Shown piece by piece: positions 26,876-35,569 of a DNA stretch of 64,000 nucleotides. The stretch comes from Ligilactobacillus hayakitensis DSM 18933 = JCM 14209. Lineage in GTDB: Bacteria > Bacillota > Bacilli > Lactobacillales > Lactobacillaceae. Both the position numbers and the translations under genes were made by a program. The DNA lies in the NCBI RefSeq assembly GCF_000615845.1, contig NZ_BAML01000002.1, positions 1-64,000 on the forward strand. Reading direction: 5' to 3'. The notes beneath the pieces were generated by a model. It was not told the DNA's origin. It ran no database searches and saw only the letters and a list, made by a program, of their open reading frames with translations. How positions within the stretch are numbered: the first letter of the stretch is position 1; every line of letters starts with the position of its first letter.

Positions 26876-27919
26876 ATGATTGAATTTAAGAATATTTCTA
26901 AAACCTTCAATACAGCTGATGGAAATGTCCATGCGGTTAAGGATGTGAACCTGACAATTAACAAAGGAGAAGTTTTTGGGATTGTCGGTTTCTCTGGTGC
27001 CGGTAAAAGTACATTAGTTAGAATGTTGAATGGTTTAGAAACACCGACTGAAGGTGAAGTAATTGTTAATGGCACACGAATTGACAATTTAAAAGGCAAG
27101 GATTTACGCGAGCAACGTAAAAAAATCGGAATCATCTTCCAACATTTTAACTTACTTTGGTCACGAACAGTCCTTGAAAACATTATGTATCCTTTAGAAT
27201 TAGCTAAAGTTCCTAAGGAACAAAGAATAAAAAAAGCCAAAGAATTAGCTAGTCTTGTAGGTTTGGGTGAAAGAATTCATGCTTATCCATCACAATTATC
27301 TGGTGGACAAAAGCAACGTGTGGGAATTGCACGGGCGTTAGCTAATGACCCAGAAATCTTAATTTCTGATGAAGCTACAAGTGCTTTGGATCCGCAAACA
27401 ACAGATGAAGTGTTAGATTTAATGGAAGAAATCAATAAGAAATTAAACCTAACAATTGTAATTATCACGCATGAAATGCATGTTATCCGTCGCTTAGCTG
27501 ATACAGTAGCAGTTATGGAATACGGAAAAGTGATTGAAAAAGGGCCGGTTTCAGAAGTCTTTACTAATCCAAAAGAAGACTTAACTAAACGCTTTGTTAA
27601 CGCTGAAGTTGATACTAATAATACGCCAGATGTTCATGAAGTCGTTGAACAATTACTTGAAAAATATCCAGAAGGTAAGTTAGTTTCATTACGCTTTCAT
27701 GGTGATCGTGTTAAATTACCAGTTGTATCAACGATGCTTCGCAAATATCCTAATTTAGAATTAAGTATTTTAGAAGGATCAATTCATCAAATTTCAGATA
27801 AGAAAGGGACAATTGGAAACTTGTTCATTCAACTTGTCGGCGATGATGAAGATATTAAAGGAGCATTAGCATTCTTTGAAGAAAATAAAGTGGAAGCGAA
27901 GGTGATTACAAATGGATAA
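26876..27919 (+). CDS. metN: Methionine ABC transporter ATP-binding protein
   Basis: A 347-residue ABC ATPase: Walker A GFSGAGKSTL, signature LSGGQKQRVGIARAL, Walker B ILISDEATSALD. The C-terminal NIL domain (about 265-345) senses methionine to inhibit uptake, which marks MetN rather than a generic amino-acid ATPase. It is first gene after the T-box and overlaps metI by 8 bases. Confidence 0.93.
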   Translation: MIEFKNISKTFNTADGNVHAVKDVNLTINKGEVFGIVGFSGAGKSTLVRMLNGLETPTEGEVIVNGTRIDNLKGKDLREQRKKIGIIFQHFNLLWSRTVLENIMYPLELAKVPKEQRIKKAKELASLVGLGERIHAYPSQLSGGQKQRVGIARALANDPEILISDEATSALDPQTTDEVLDLMEEINKKLNLTIVIITHEMHVIRRLADTVAVMEYGKVIEKGPVSEVFTNPKEDLTKRFVNAEVDTNNTPDVHEVVEQLLEKYPEGKLVSLRFHGDRVKLPVVSTMLRKYPNLELSILEGSIHQISDKKGTIGNLFIQLVGDDEDIKGALAFFEENKVEAKVITNG

Positions 27920-28598
27920 CCAAGGTTTAGCATCATACTTTCAATTTAGTAATGTAAATTGGAATGATATGGGATCTGCAACATGGGAAACGATTTGGAT
28001 TACAGTAGTATCAGTTTTAATTGTTGCAATTTTAGGATTATTACTAGGGTTGCTTCTATTTGAAACTTCAGGCAAAGCTAATCCGGTAATTAAAGTATTG
28101 AATTGGCTTGTATCAATTTTTGTTAATATTTTCCGTTCAATTCCATTTATCATTTTAATTGTTTTACTCTTGCCGGTAACGCAAGTTCTTGTGGGATCAA
28201 TTACAGGGGCCAAGGCAGCCGTACCTTCATTGGTGGTATCTGCCGCACCATTTTATGCGCGTTTAGTTGAAATTGCTTTTCACGAAGTTGATCAAGGCGT
28301 AATTGAAGCTGCTGAAGCAATGGGTTCAACAAAGTGGCAAGTTATTACAAAAGTATTAGTGCCAGAAGCACTTCCAGCTTTAGTATCTGGAATTACAGTA
28401 ACTGCAATTTCATTGATTGGATACACAGCAATGGCTGGGGCAATTGGTGCCGGTGGTTTAGGACAATTAGCCTATACTGATGGGTTCCAATCATATAACA
28501 ATGCGATTACACTAGTCGCAACTGTAATTATCGTTTTAATTGTATTTACCTTCCAATGGATAGGTGATTTTGCAGTAAAACGAATTGATAAACGTTAA
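27912..28598 (+). CDS. metI: Methionine ABC transporter permease
   Basis: A 228-residue MetI-family permease with five membrane helices and the BPD coupling motif EAAEAMGSTKWQVITKVLVPEA. It forms a homodimeric channel with MetN. The start overlaps the metN stop. Confidence 0.92.
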   Translation: MDNQGLASYFQFSNVNWNDMGSATWETIWITVVSVLIVAILGLLLGLLLFETSGKANPVIKVLNWLVSIFVNIFRSIPFIILIVLLLPVTQVLVGSITGAKAAVPSLVVSAAPFYARLVEIAFHEVDQGVIEAAEAMGSTKWQVITKVLVPEALPALVSGITVTAISLIGYTAMAGAIGAGGLGQLAYTDGFQSYNNAITLVATVIIVLIVFTFQWIGDFAVKRIDKR

Positions 28599-28641
28599 TT
28601 AATAATTAATTAAAAAATATCTATTTTGGAGGAATAATTTT

Positions 28642-29454
28642 ATGAAAAAAAGAACAATTTTTGGTTTAGTTGCATCATTTGCAGCTGCAGCATTTTTAGC
28701 AACAAGTACTGCTAGTGCAGACACAACACTTACTGTTGGTGCTTCACCAACACCTCACGCAAAAATTCTAGAACACGTTAAGCCACAATTGAAAAAAGAA
28801 GGCGTTAACCTAGAAATCAAAAAATACGATGATTACATTATGCCTAATAAAGCTTTGGCAAATAAAGAATTGGATGCAAACTACTTCCAACACATTCCAT
28901 TTTTAAACAACTGGAACAAAAAGAACAATGGCTCATTAGTTTCAGCTGGTAACGTTCACTTAGAACCAATTGCCGTATATTCAAAGAAATATAAGAGTCT
29001 AAAAGATCTTCCAAAGGGATCAACAGTGATTGTGTCTTCAAACGTGGCTGACTACGGTCGTATCTTAACAATCTTCAAAGATGCCGGTTTAATCACTTTG
29101 AAGAAGGGAACAAATATTCAAACTGCAACATTTAACGATATTGCAACAAACAAAAAGAACTTAAAATTCAAGCACTCATATGAAGCTAAATTATTACCTC
29201 GCTTATACAAAGAAGGTAAAGATGCAGCGTATGTAATTAATGCTAACTACGCAGTACAATCAGGTTTAAATCCAGCTAAAGATTCAATCGCAATCGAAAA
29301 GAAAAATTCTCCATACGCAAATATGGTAGCTGTTCGTAAAGGCGACCAAAACAAGCCTGCTGTTAAGAAATTAATGAAGGCATTACAATCAAAAGAAACT
29401 CAAAATTGGATTAAAAAAGAATTCGATGGTGGAGTTTTACCTGCTGCAAAATAA
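28642..29454 (+). CDS. metQ: Methionine-binding protein (NlpA/MetQ family)
   Basis: A 270-residue MetQ: signal peptide (about 1-26, ATSTASA-DT), then the binding fold beginning LTVGASPTPHAKILE. YDDYIMPNKAL and the ELDANYFQHIPFL ligand region are conserved. It captures D/L-methionine for MetNI. The lipobox Cys normal for MetQ is missing, as in ZnuA of this window. TTGGAGG precedes the ATG. Confidence 0.92.
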   Translation: MKKRTIFGLVASFAAAAFLATSTASADTTLTVGASPTPHAKILEHVKPQLKKEGVNLEIKKYDDYIMPNKALANKELDANYFQHIPFLNNWNKKNNGSLVSAGNVHLEPIAVYSKKYKSLKDLPKGSTVIVSSNVADYGRILTIFKDAGLITLKKGTNIQTATFNDIATNKKNLKFKHSYEAKLLPRLYKEGKDAAYVINANYAVQSGLNPAKDSIAIEKKNSPYANMVAVRKGDQNKPAVKKLMKALQSKETQNWIKKEFDGGVLPAAK

Positions 29455-29467
29455 TTAGTAGCCAATC

Positions 29468-29505
29468 AAAAGAGGATGAGCAAAGCGCTTATCCTCTTTT
29501 TTTAA
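29468..29505 (+). terminator. metNIQ terminator
   Basis: AAAGAGGATGAGC pairs with GCTTATCCTCTTT (one G-U pair), then a T run. Confidence 0.85.
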
Positions 29506-29558
29506 TGAGATGTAGTATAATAAAAATATGAAAAACGAAAAAAAGGAAGTGAATAAAC

Positions 29559-30209
29559 GTGGAGGAAATGAAGCCGTATTTAACTTTGAAAGAAGATGGT
29601 GAAGCTGAGATTATTATTAAAAAATCACAGTTTATTTGTGCCGTGGCACGAACAGAAACCGAAGAACAAGCACGCGAGTTTGTGGAAAAAATTTCAACAA
29701 AGCATAGAAAAGCAACCCATAATTGCTATGCCTATATGTGTGGATTAAACGATGAAATTCAACGAGCAAGCGATAACGGCGAGCCTTCAGGGACAGCGGG
29801 TGTGCCGATTTTGGAAGTTTTAAAAAATCTAGAATTACATAATGTCACCGCGGTTGTTACCCGTTACTTTGGGGGAATCAAATTAGGTGCGGGAGGCTTG
29901 ATTCGGGCATATAGTAATGCGACTTCTCATGCCATTGAAGAAATTGGGGTTGTGAAAAAAGTTGTTCAAACCCAAGTAAATCTAACGGTTAGTTATTCAC
30001 AATGGGGAAAACTGCAAAATTATTTAGAAACTGAAAAGATCCATCTTGTAGATACCCAATTTGCAGCCGATGTTACTGCAGTAACATCTGTGGATACACC
30101 AGATGTTGAAGAATTTATTGCTTCTATTGTTGATTTAATGAACGGGCAAGTGACAATCGATAAGGGTGATGAAAGTTATGTTGAAGTTCCGGTTGAATTA
30201 TATAAATAA
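29559..30209 (+). CDS. YigZ/IMPACT (UPF0029) family protein
   Basis: A 216-residue YigZ-family protein. The IMPACT N-terminal domain shows THNCYAYMCG, ASDNGEPSGTAGVPILEVL and VTRYFGGIKLGAGGLIRAY. The C-terminal ferredoxin-like UPF0029 domain follows. Its role is unsettled; eukaryotic IMPACT proteins affect translation control. GTG 29559 is favoured because AAGGAAG lies 9 bases upstream. ATG 29568 is possible but its GGAGG is too close. Confidence 0.87.
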   Translation: MEEMKPYLTLKEDGEAEIIIKKSQFICAVARTETEEQAREFVEKISTKHRKATHNCYAYMCGLNDEIQRASDNGEPSGTAGVPILEVLKNLELHNVTAVVTRYFGGIKLGAGGLIRAYSNATSHAIEEIGVVKKVVQTQVNLTVSYSQWGKLQNYLETEKIHLVDTQFAADVTAVTSVDTPDVEEFIASIVDLMNGQVTIDKGDESYVEVPVELYK

Positions 30210-30322
30210 AATTCGTTAGTATAACGCTTTCAATTTTGGAATGAGATAGAAATTTAATCATAAATACCGTATAATGAAAGTATTATTAAGGTGAAATGTA
30301 CCTTTATGGAGGAAATTAAAAA

Positions 30323-31282
30323 ATGCAAGATAATAAAGGCATTAAATTATTTGCTTTAAACTCTAATCCAGAGTTAGCAGAAAAAATTGCTGCTAAAATG
30401 GGTGTGGAATTGAGCGAAGCATCTGTAAAACACTTTAGTGATGGAGAAATCCAAATTAATATTGATGAAAGTATCCGTGGAAACGATGTGTTTGTTATTC
30501 AATCAATTTCAGATCCCGTAAATGAAAACTTTATGGAAATTATGGTTATGATTGATGCGCTTCGCCGTGCGAGTGCAGGAACAGTTAATGTTGTTATTCC
30601 ATATTATGGATATGCGAGATCAGACCGTAAAGCGCGTTCACGTGAACCAATTACTGCTAAATTAATTGCCAATTTGATTCAATTAGCTGGAGCAGACCGT
30701 GTTATTTCAATGGATTTACACGCCGGACAATTACAAGGATTCTTTAACATTCCAGTTGATCATTTATTAGCTATCTTTTTCCAAGCAGATTATTTCAAGA
30801 GTTTGAACTTAAAAGATGTTGTGGTCGTATCATCAGATCACAATGGGGTTAAACAAGCGCGTAATTTGGCACAATTATTAAAAGCACCAATTGCAATTGT
30901 GGATAAGCGAGATTCACAACGTTTAACAGATATTACAGATTCTCATGTTATTGGGGATGTTAAAGGAAAAGATTGTATTGTCTTTGACGATATGATTGAT
31001 ACTGGTGGTAAGATGGTAGACGCGGCAAAAGCATTAAAAGCCGCTGGTGCTAACGATATTTATGCTTGTGCAACTCATGCGATTTTCTCTGGCAATGCCG
31101 CTCAAGACTTAGCAGCTAGTGAATATAAAGAAGTGGTTGTAACAGATACAATTGCCATTCCAGAAGAAAAACAATTCTCTCAATTAAAGGTACTTTCTGC
31201 AGCGCCTACGTTTGCAAAGGCATTATCATTGATTTATCACAATAAATCAGTTGATACATTATTCCAAAAACACGAAATTTAA
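30323..31282 (+). CDS. prs: Ribose-phosphate pyrophosphokinase
   Basis: A 319-residue PRPP synthetase: makes PRPP from ribose-5-phosphate and ATP for nucleotides, His and Trp. The flexible-loop and ribose-phosphate motif reads IVFDDMIDTGGKMVDAA and the catalytic loop ARSDRKARSREPITA is intact. The usual SPDHGGV reads SSDHNGV, as in the second Prs paralogue of many lactic acid bacteria, so a main Prs may exist elsewhere. TATAAT lies at 30270 and TGGAGG precedes the ATG. Confidence 0.9.
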   Translation: MQDNKGIKLFALNSNPELAEKIAAKMGVELSEASVKHFSDGEIQINIDESIRGNDVFVIQSISDPVNENFMEIMVMIDALRRASAGTVNVVIPYYGYARSDRKARSREPITAKLIANLIQLAGADRVISMDLHAGQLQGFFNIPVDHLLAIFFQADYFKSLNLKDVVVVSSDHNGVKQARNLAQLLKAPIAIVDKRDSQRLTDITDSHVIGDVKGKDCIVFDDMIDTGGKMVDAAKALKAAGANDIYACATHAIFSGNAAQDLAASEYKEVVVTDTIAIPEEKQFSQLKVLSAAPTFAKALSLIYHNKSVDTLFQKHEI

Positions 31283-31284
31283 TA

Positions 31285-31320
31285 AAAAAAGGCTAGAATC
31301 AAGGATTTCTAGCCTTTTTT
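31285..31320 (+). terminator. prs terminator
   Basis: AAGGCTAGAA (31289-31298) with TTCTAGCCTT (31307-31316) and a T run. The 186 bases from here to asp1 hold TATAAT-like boxes (31340, 31347) and a short TAGG/CCTA hairpin, but no gene. Confidence 0.85.
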
Positions 31321-31506
31321 GTTGTGCGATATTATATTTTATAATGTATAATAAAAAAAGAAAGATTAGATAGGTGTCCTATTAAGTCGGTATTACAAAT
31401 TCTGATTTGATAGGTTTTTTTATAATTAATCAATAATAAAAATGTTAAAATTGTATAAGAAACGAAAAATGTTATATGTAAGAAATTAAAAAAAGGAAGG
31501 TGCAAA

Positions 31507-33084
31507 ATGTTTTACTTTATCCCAGCATGGTATGAGAGTGACACACGGCGTTTTAGCGGCGACATTACACCATGGTATAGAAATAGACAAGAAGTTGAAT
31601 TTGACGATACAATTAGCCAAATTCAAATGTTTAGCAAAGAAAAAGAAGAATTTGAAGTGATAACTTTAAATTTTAATCCCAATTTACAAAAATTAAAACT
31701 AACAGAAGCTTTAAATCAGGTAAAACAAACAAGTATTTTTGATGTGATTCAAGAAATCCCTAATGATTTTGAACGCACTCCAATTGATTACCGTAATTTA
31801 AAATGGCCCAAAGATGTTAGCTTTTATCATAATTCATTTAGAACGTATGTTATGCGTGGTAACAAGAAATATGCAATCATGGAATATGATAGCTTGGGAC
31901 GAATAAGTAAACTTGAAATATACGATGAAAATGAAGTCTTAATAAAAGAATATGTCTTTGATATGCGCGGCTTTCTTTCAAATTACTATGATCATAGTAC
32001 CTTTGAAATTAAGTATTTAAATCTAAAAGGAAAATGGGTAATTAAAGAAAATCAAGAAAGTCATCAAATTCATGTTAATCCGCTGTTTGAAAATAAGTTT
32101 CAAAAGTTAATTTACGAAAATATCGATGAGTTGATAGAAGAAAAATTAACTGAAAAATTAACGACTTTATCAAGTGATGATGTTCTTGTGATTGGAGCTC
32201 ATCAAAATAATTTTGATATTATGACACGGGTTTCAAGTGAAGCAAAGAGAGTCTATTCATTTTTCGGCAATCGCCAAGCTATTGATTCATTAACATCAGA
32301 AAATATCGAAACCTTAAACCAAGCGGCTTTTGTTGTGGTGGATACGAGTGAAAAAAAGGCAGCTTTAGAAGAAATGCTTAACCATGTTGTTGTTAAATTT
32401 ATTCCACCATTCGATTCAAGATTAAGATTGGGTCACAGTCAACAAATCAGAATGATGAAGGTTTATTTAAATATTGACGGTTTAAGTGATGAAGAATTAT
32501 CGATGGCATTAAAACGGATTATTAAAAAAATGATGGAAAATCGTGGAATTGAATTAACGTTAGGAACATATAACGCTAGTGATGGTAGTGTTGATGAACG
32601 CTTGAACAGACTGGTGCCAGCGCTAATTGAAGAATATGGCGACGAAGAAGAACTAGTCTTTCGGATGAACGAACAAAAAGAAGCCAACATTGAATTCAAT
32701 GAAGATATCGCCGATGGGAATATGACAGTTATTGAAAAACGTGCAATTAATGTCTTTAAGATTAGCTCACAAAGGGATTTAATTAATGAGTTAGATACGA
32801 CCCGTTTAATTATCGACTTAAACGCGATTCCTGATACATATCTCACGATTGCAGCGATTAGTGCGGGGATACCTCAAATTAATGCAAGTGCTAATATTTA
32901 TGTTCAAAATAAAAAGAATGGGATTCAAATAAACTCGTATGATGAGTTATATGATGCTTTAGATTATTATCTAGAAGGTTTGAATAACTGGAACCAAGCT
33001 ATGATGTATGCAGTTAATGAAATTTCAAAATATTCAAGTGAAAGCATTATTGCACAATTCAAAGAGTTGGTGGGTGAGAATTAA
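31507..33084 (+). CDS. asp1: Accessory Sec system protein Asp1
   Basis: A 525-residue Asp1 with the diagnostic start MFYFIPAWYESDTRRF. Asp1 has an inactive GT-B-like fold and works with Asp2/Asp3 and SecA2 to guide a glycosylated serine-rich adhesin to the membrane. It opens a seven- or eight-gene operon (asp1-asp2-asp3-secA2-asp4-like-secY2-gtfA-gtfB). AAAAGGAAGGTG precedes the ATG. Confidence 0.9.
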   Translation: MFYFIPAWYESDTRRFSGDITPWYRNRQEVEFDDTISQIQMFSKEKEEFEVITLNFNPNLQKLKLTEALNQVKQTSIFDVIQEIPNDFERTPIDYRNLKWPKDVSFYHNSFRTYVMRGNKKYAIMEYDSLGRISKLEIYDENEVLIKEYVFDMRGFLSNYYDHSTFEIKYLNLKGKWVIKENQESHQIHVNPLFENKFQKLIYENIDELIEEKLTEKLTTLSSDDVLVIGAHQNNFDIMTRVSSEAKRVYSFFGNRQAIDSLTSENIETLNQAAFVVVDTSEKKAALEEMLNHVVVKFIPPFDSRLRLGHSQQIRMMKVYLNIDGLSDEELSMALKRIIKKMMENRGIELTLGTYNASDGSVDERLNRLVPALIEEYGDEEELVFRMNEQKEANIEFNEDIADGNMTVIEKRAINVFKISSQRDLINELDTTRLIIDLNAIPDTYLTIAAISAGIPQINASANIYVQNKKNGIQINSYDELYDALDYYLEGLNNWNQAMMYAVNEISKYSSESIIAQFKELVGEN

Positions 33085-33087
33085 GAT

Positions 33088-34674
33088 ATGAAAAAGAAAG
33101 TTAGTATTTTACAAATTGGATTACAAAATTGGCAAGAACAATTTGAAATTAATCCTGAAATCGATTGGGAGTTTTGTAAACCAAACGAATTAGATAAAAC
33201 TTTTAATGAAAGAATTGAAAAGAGCAATTTAGCAATTAAAGCGGCTAAAAAAGCTAAAAAATTTCCACCACGTAAATTTTCAGGATTTGATGCAGTCATT
33301 TTACAAGACGTAACCGGAATAAAAGATCTTAGGTATCTAGAAAAGTATGCCGATTATTATACTTTAATATATGATCCAAAATTAACCGGTGGATTAAACA
33401 ATGAAATAGAAAGTTTTTTGAAGAAACGCTTAGCTTGGCCAAAGGATTTATCCAATCCGCAATTGGCGGTTGATTCAGTGCGGCGTGGCTTTTTCCCAAA
33501 GCAATCAGGAGCTAGTTTTGAGCCTACCAAAGCAACTTTTACGACTGATAATGTTAAGTATGAAGGAACAAGATATGCAGAAGTTGTAGTCGATTCTCCT
33601 GATGAATTTACAACAATTGCCGTCTGGAATTCTTCAATTTATTCCGATCCAGGGAAAACGATTGAACTATGGTTAGAATATATCAAAGACGAAAGCGTAG
33701 AAGTTCGGATGGTGGCAAGAGCATCCGAAATGGGGTCCATTGATTATAATAAAAACATTCATATCTTTACTGAAGAACAAATGCAAGTTCCAGTTTTACT
33801 TGAAAAATTTGGCGATAATACTTTTTCAAATGTCGGAATAGAGGTCAAAGGAAAAGGAAAAATTAAAGTGGGCCATCTTCATTTTCGTTGGAGTAGATTT
33901 GGCTTTGGCAACATGATTATTGGGGGGCAAAGATATGCTACCAAAAAACGAGAAGAATTTTTCTACTACTTCAATCCTGGCGATATGAAACCACCTTTAA
34001 ATATTTATTTTTCTGGATATCGTTCATTGGAAGGTTTCGAAGGATTTTTCATGATGAAAAAAATGGGAACTCCATTCATGTTAATCGCTGATCCAAGGTT
34101 TGAAGGGGGCGGATTTTATTTAGGTGATGAAGAATACGAATCTAAATTGCTTGAGGTAATCAATAACGCTAAAGATTATCTTGGATTTACAAATAAACAA
34201 ATCAATATGGCTGGTTTTTCAATGGGAACTTTTGGTTCGCTTTATTACAGTTCTAAGATTTTGCCGCATGCTGTTTTAGGGGTTAAGCCGATTGTAAATT
34301 TAGGTAATATCGCCCGAAATGGACACATTGATCGTCCGAATAATTTTAATACAATTTTCGATGTGGTTAAATTAAACGAAGGTGGTTTAAGTGAAAAATT
34401 GCTGGAACATATTAATCAGCATTTTTGGAATGCTTTTAAAGCCGCTGATTATAGTGATACTAAGTTTATTTTTGGCCATATGTTTGAAGACGATTATGAT
34501 AACGAAACATACAATCAAATGTTAGAAGTCCTTAACCAAAAAGGTGCACTTATTATCGGAAAAGGGGCGCATGGATTACATACAGATGGTAGTCAAGAAT
34601 TGATCCCTTGGTTTTTGAAGCAATTTAATTATATTAATGAAAATGACTTTAATAGGGGGGATAAAGATGAATAG
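33088..34674 (+). CDS. asp2: Accessory Sec system protein Asp2 (acyltransferase-like)
   Basis: A 528-residue Asp2. The C-terminal alpha/beta-hydrolase domain keeps the nucleophile elbow (NMAGFSMGTFGSLYY, around residue 375), an acidic residue in FGHMFEDDYD, and the catalytic His region GAHGLHTDGSQ. In streptococci Asp2 O-acetylates GlcNAc on the adhesin and is needed for export. It starts 3 bases after asp1 and overlaps asp3 by 8 bases. Confidence 0.9.
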   Translation: MKKKVSILQIGLQNWQEQFEINPEIDWEFCKPNELDKTFNERIEKSNLAIKAAKKAKKFPPRKFSGFDAVILQDVTGIKDLRYLEKYADYYTLIYDPKLTGGLNNEIESFLKKRLAWPKDLSNPQLAVDSVRRGFFPKQSGASFEPTKATFTTDNVKYEGTRYAEVVVDSPDEFTTIAVWNSSIYSDPGKTIELWLEYIKDESVEVRMVARASEMGSIDYNKNIHIFTEEQMQVPVLLEKFGDNTFSNVGIEVKGKGKIKVGHLHFRWSRFGFGNMIIGGQRYATKKREEFFYYFNPGDMKPPLNIYFSGYRSLEGFEGFFMMKKMGTPFMLIADPRFEGGGFYLGDEEYESKLLEVINNAKDYLGFTNKQINMAGFSMGTFGSLYYSSKILPHAVLGVKPIVNLGNIARNGHIDRPNNFNTIFDVVKLNEGGLSEKLLEHINQHFWNAFKAADYSDTKFIFGHMFEDDYDNETYNQMLEVLNQKGALIIGKGAHGLHTDGSQELIPWFLKQFNYINENDFNRGDKDE

Positions 34675-35569
34675 TATCATTCAATGGAAAGATATTAAAG
34701 ACTCTGATTTTTTATTTGGAAGTCAGCTTACTAAAAAAGAAAATTCACAAATAGATTTTGAAAACCCTCTAATGTCACCAGGAATTGCCTTTACAAGTTG
34801 GAAGATGAAAAAAAATTTCCAAGCTGATCCTCATCCGCCAGCCTTACCAACACTTCAAGTTGGAAAAAAATATTACTTAAAAGCAAATATGCAGGTCGAT
34901 GATTTCTTAGGAATCATGTTTAAAATTAATTTTTATGATGGTTTTAATGAAGAAATTTCCACTAAAGTTATTCGGGGGATAAAAGGTGATTTTGTCTATC
35001 CTAAAACTGCCGAAACATATAGTATTGAAATGATTAATGGTGGTTGTAAAAAATTTAGTTTTAACTGGATGCAAATAACAGATGATAAAGATAATTTGTT
35101 AGAAAATGATGGTTATGATGTCATTGAAAATTTGGTTGATGAAGCAACAAATTTAAATTTTATCTTCTTAGAACCGCAATATAATGAAGTTGCTTACTTA
35201 AGTACGAAGTGGCAAAAAAGATTTAAACAAGTTGGTAACGTAGTCACAATTAGTACCTTTAGAAGAACAAAGGAAAATTTTGAATATCATGAGATTCAAA
35301 ATTTAATCAATGACTATCTTAAGAAATTTGACCAAGTGAACTTAATTGGGATTGGAAAAATTTCCAACAAAGCAGTTAAAGCTTATGCCCAAAAGTTCCC
35401 CAAGGTAAAGGGGTATGTTGCGCATGAAAAAGCAAATAATCTTGTAAATGTTTTTGAATATGCACCTGATAATCAAATTGATGTTGATTTAGCAATGATG
35501 GCAGATTATTTTGATTATCAAGATGTTTTACAGGAACTACCTTTTTTGAAAGTAGGTGAGGAAGATTAA
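34667..35569 (+). CDS. asp3: Accessory Sec system protein Asp3
   Basis: A 300-residue Asp3 family protein (beta-sandwich, with VGKKYYLKANMQVDDFLGIMFKI in the core). ATG 34667 (MNSIIQW) follows a GGGGGGAT site; the longer in-frame start lies inside asp2 and is rejected. Asp3 binds SecA2 and carbohydrate. At 300 residues it is clearly longer than streptococcal Asp3 (about 150), the extra part being a C-terminal domain (about 165-300). Confidence 0.85.
   Translation: MNSIIQWKDIKDSDFLFGSQLTKKENSQIDFENPLMSPGIAFTSWKMKKNFQADPHPPALPTLQVGKKYYLKANMQVDDFLGIMFKINFYDGFNEEISTKVIRGIKGDFVYPKTAETYSIEMINGGCKKFSFNWMQITDDKDNLLENDGYDVIENLVDEATNLNFIFLEPQYNEVAYLSTKWQKRFKQVGNVVTISTFRRTKENFEYHEIQNLINDYLKKFDQVNLIGIGKISNKAVKAYAQKFPKVKGYVAHEKANNLVNVFEYAPDNQIDVDLAMMADYFDYQDVLQELPFLKVGEED

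Noticed and set aside
30288-30304. AAGGT/ACCTT hairpin before prs as a regulatory element
   Set aside because: Five pairs with a 7-base loop is weak and no competing structure is seen; the TGGAGG ribosome site lies outside it.
31353-31506. A riboswitch or attenuator in the asp1 leader
   Set aside because: Only a short TAGG/CCTA hairpin and a T run are visible; no known aptamer motif and no stable terminator.
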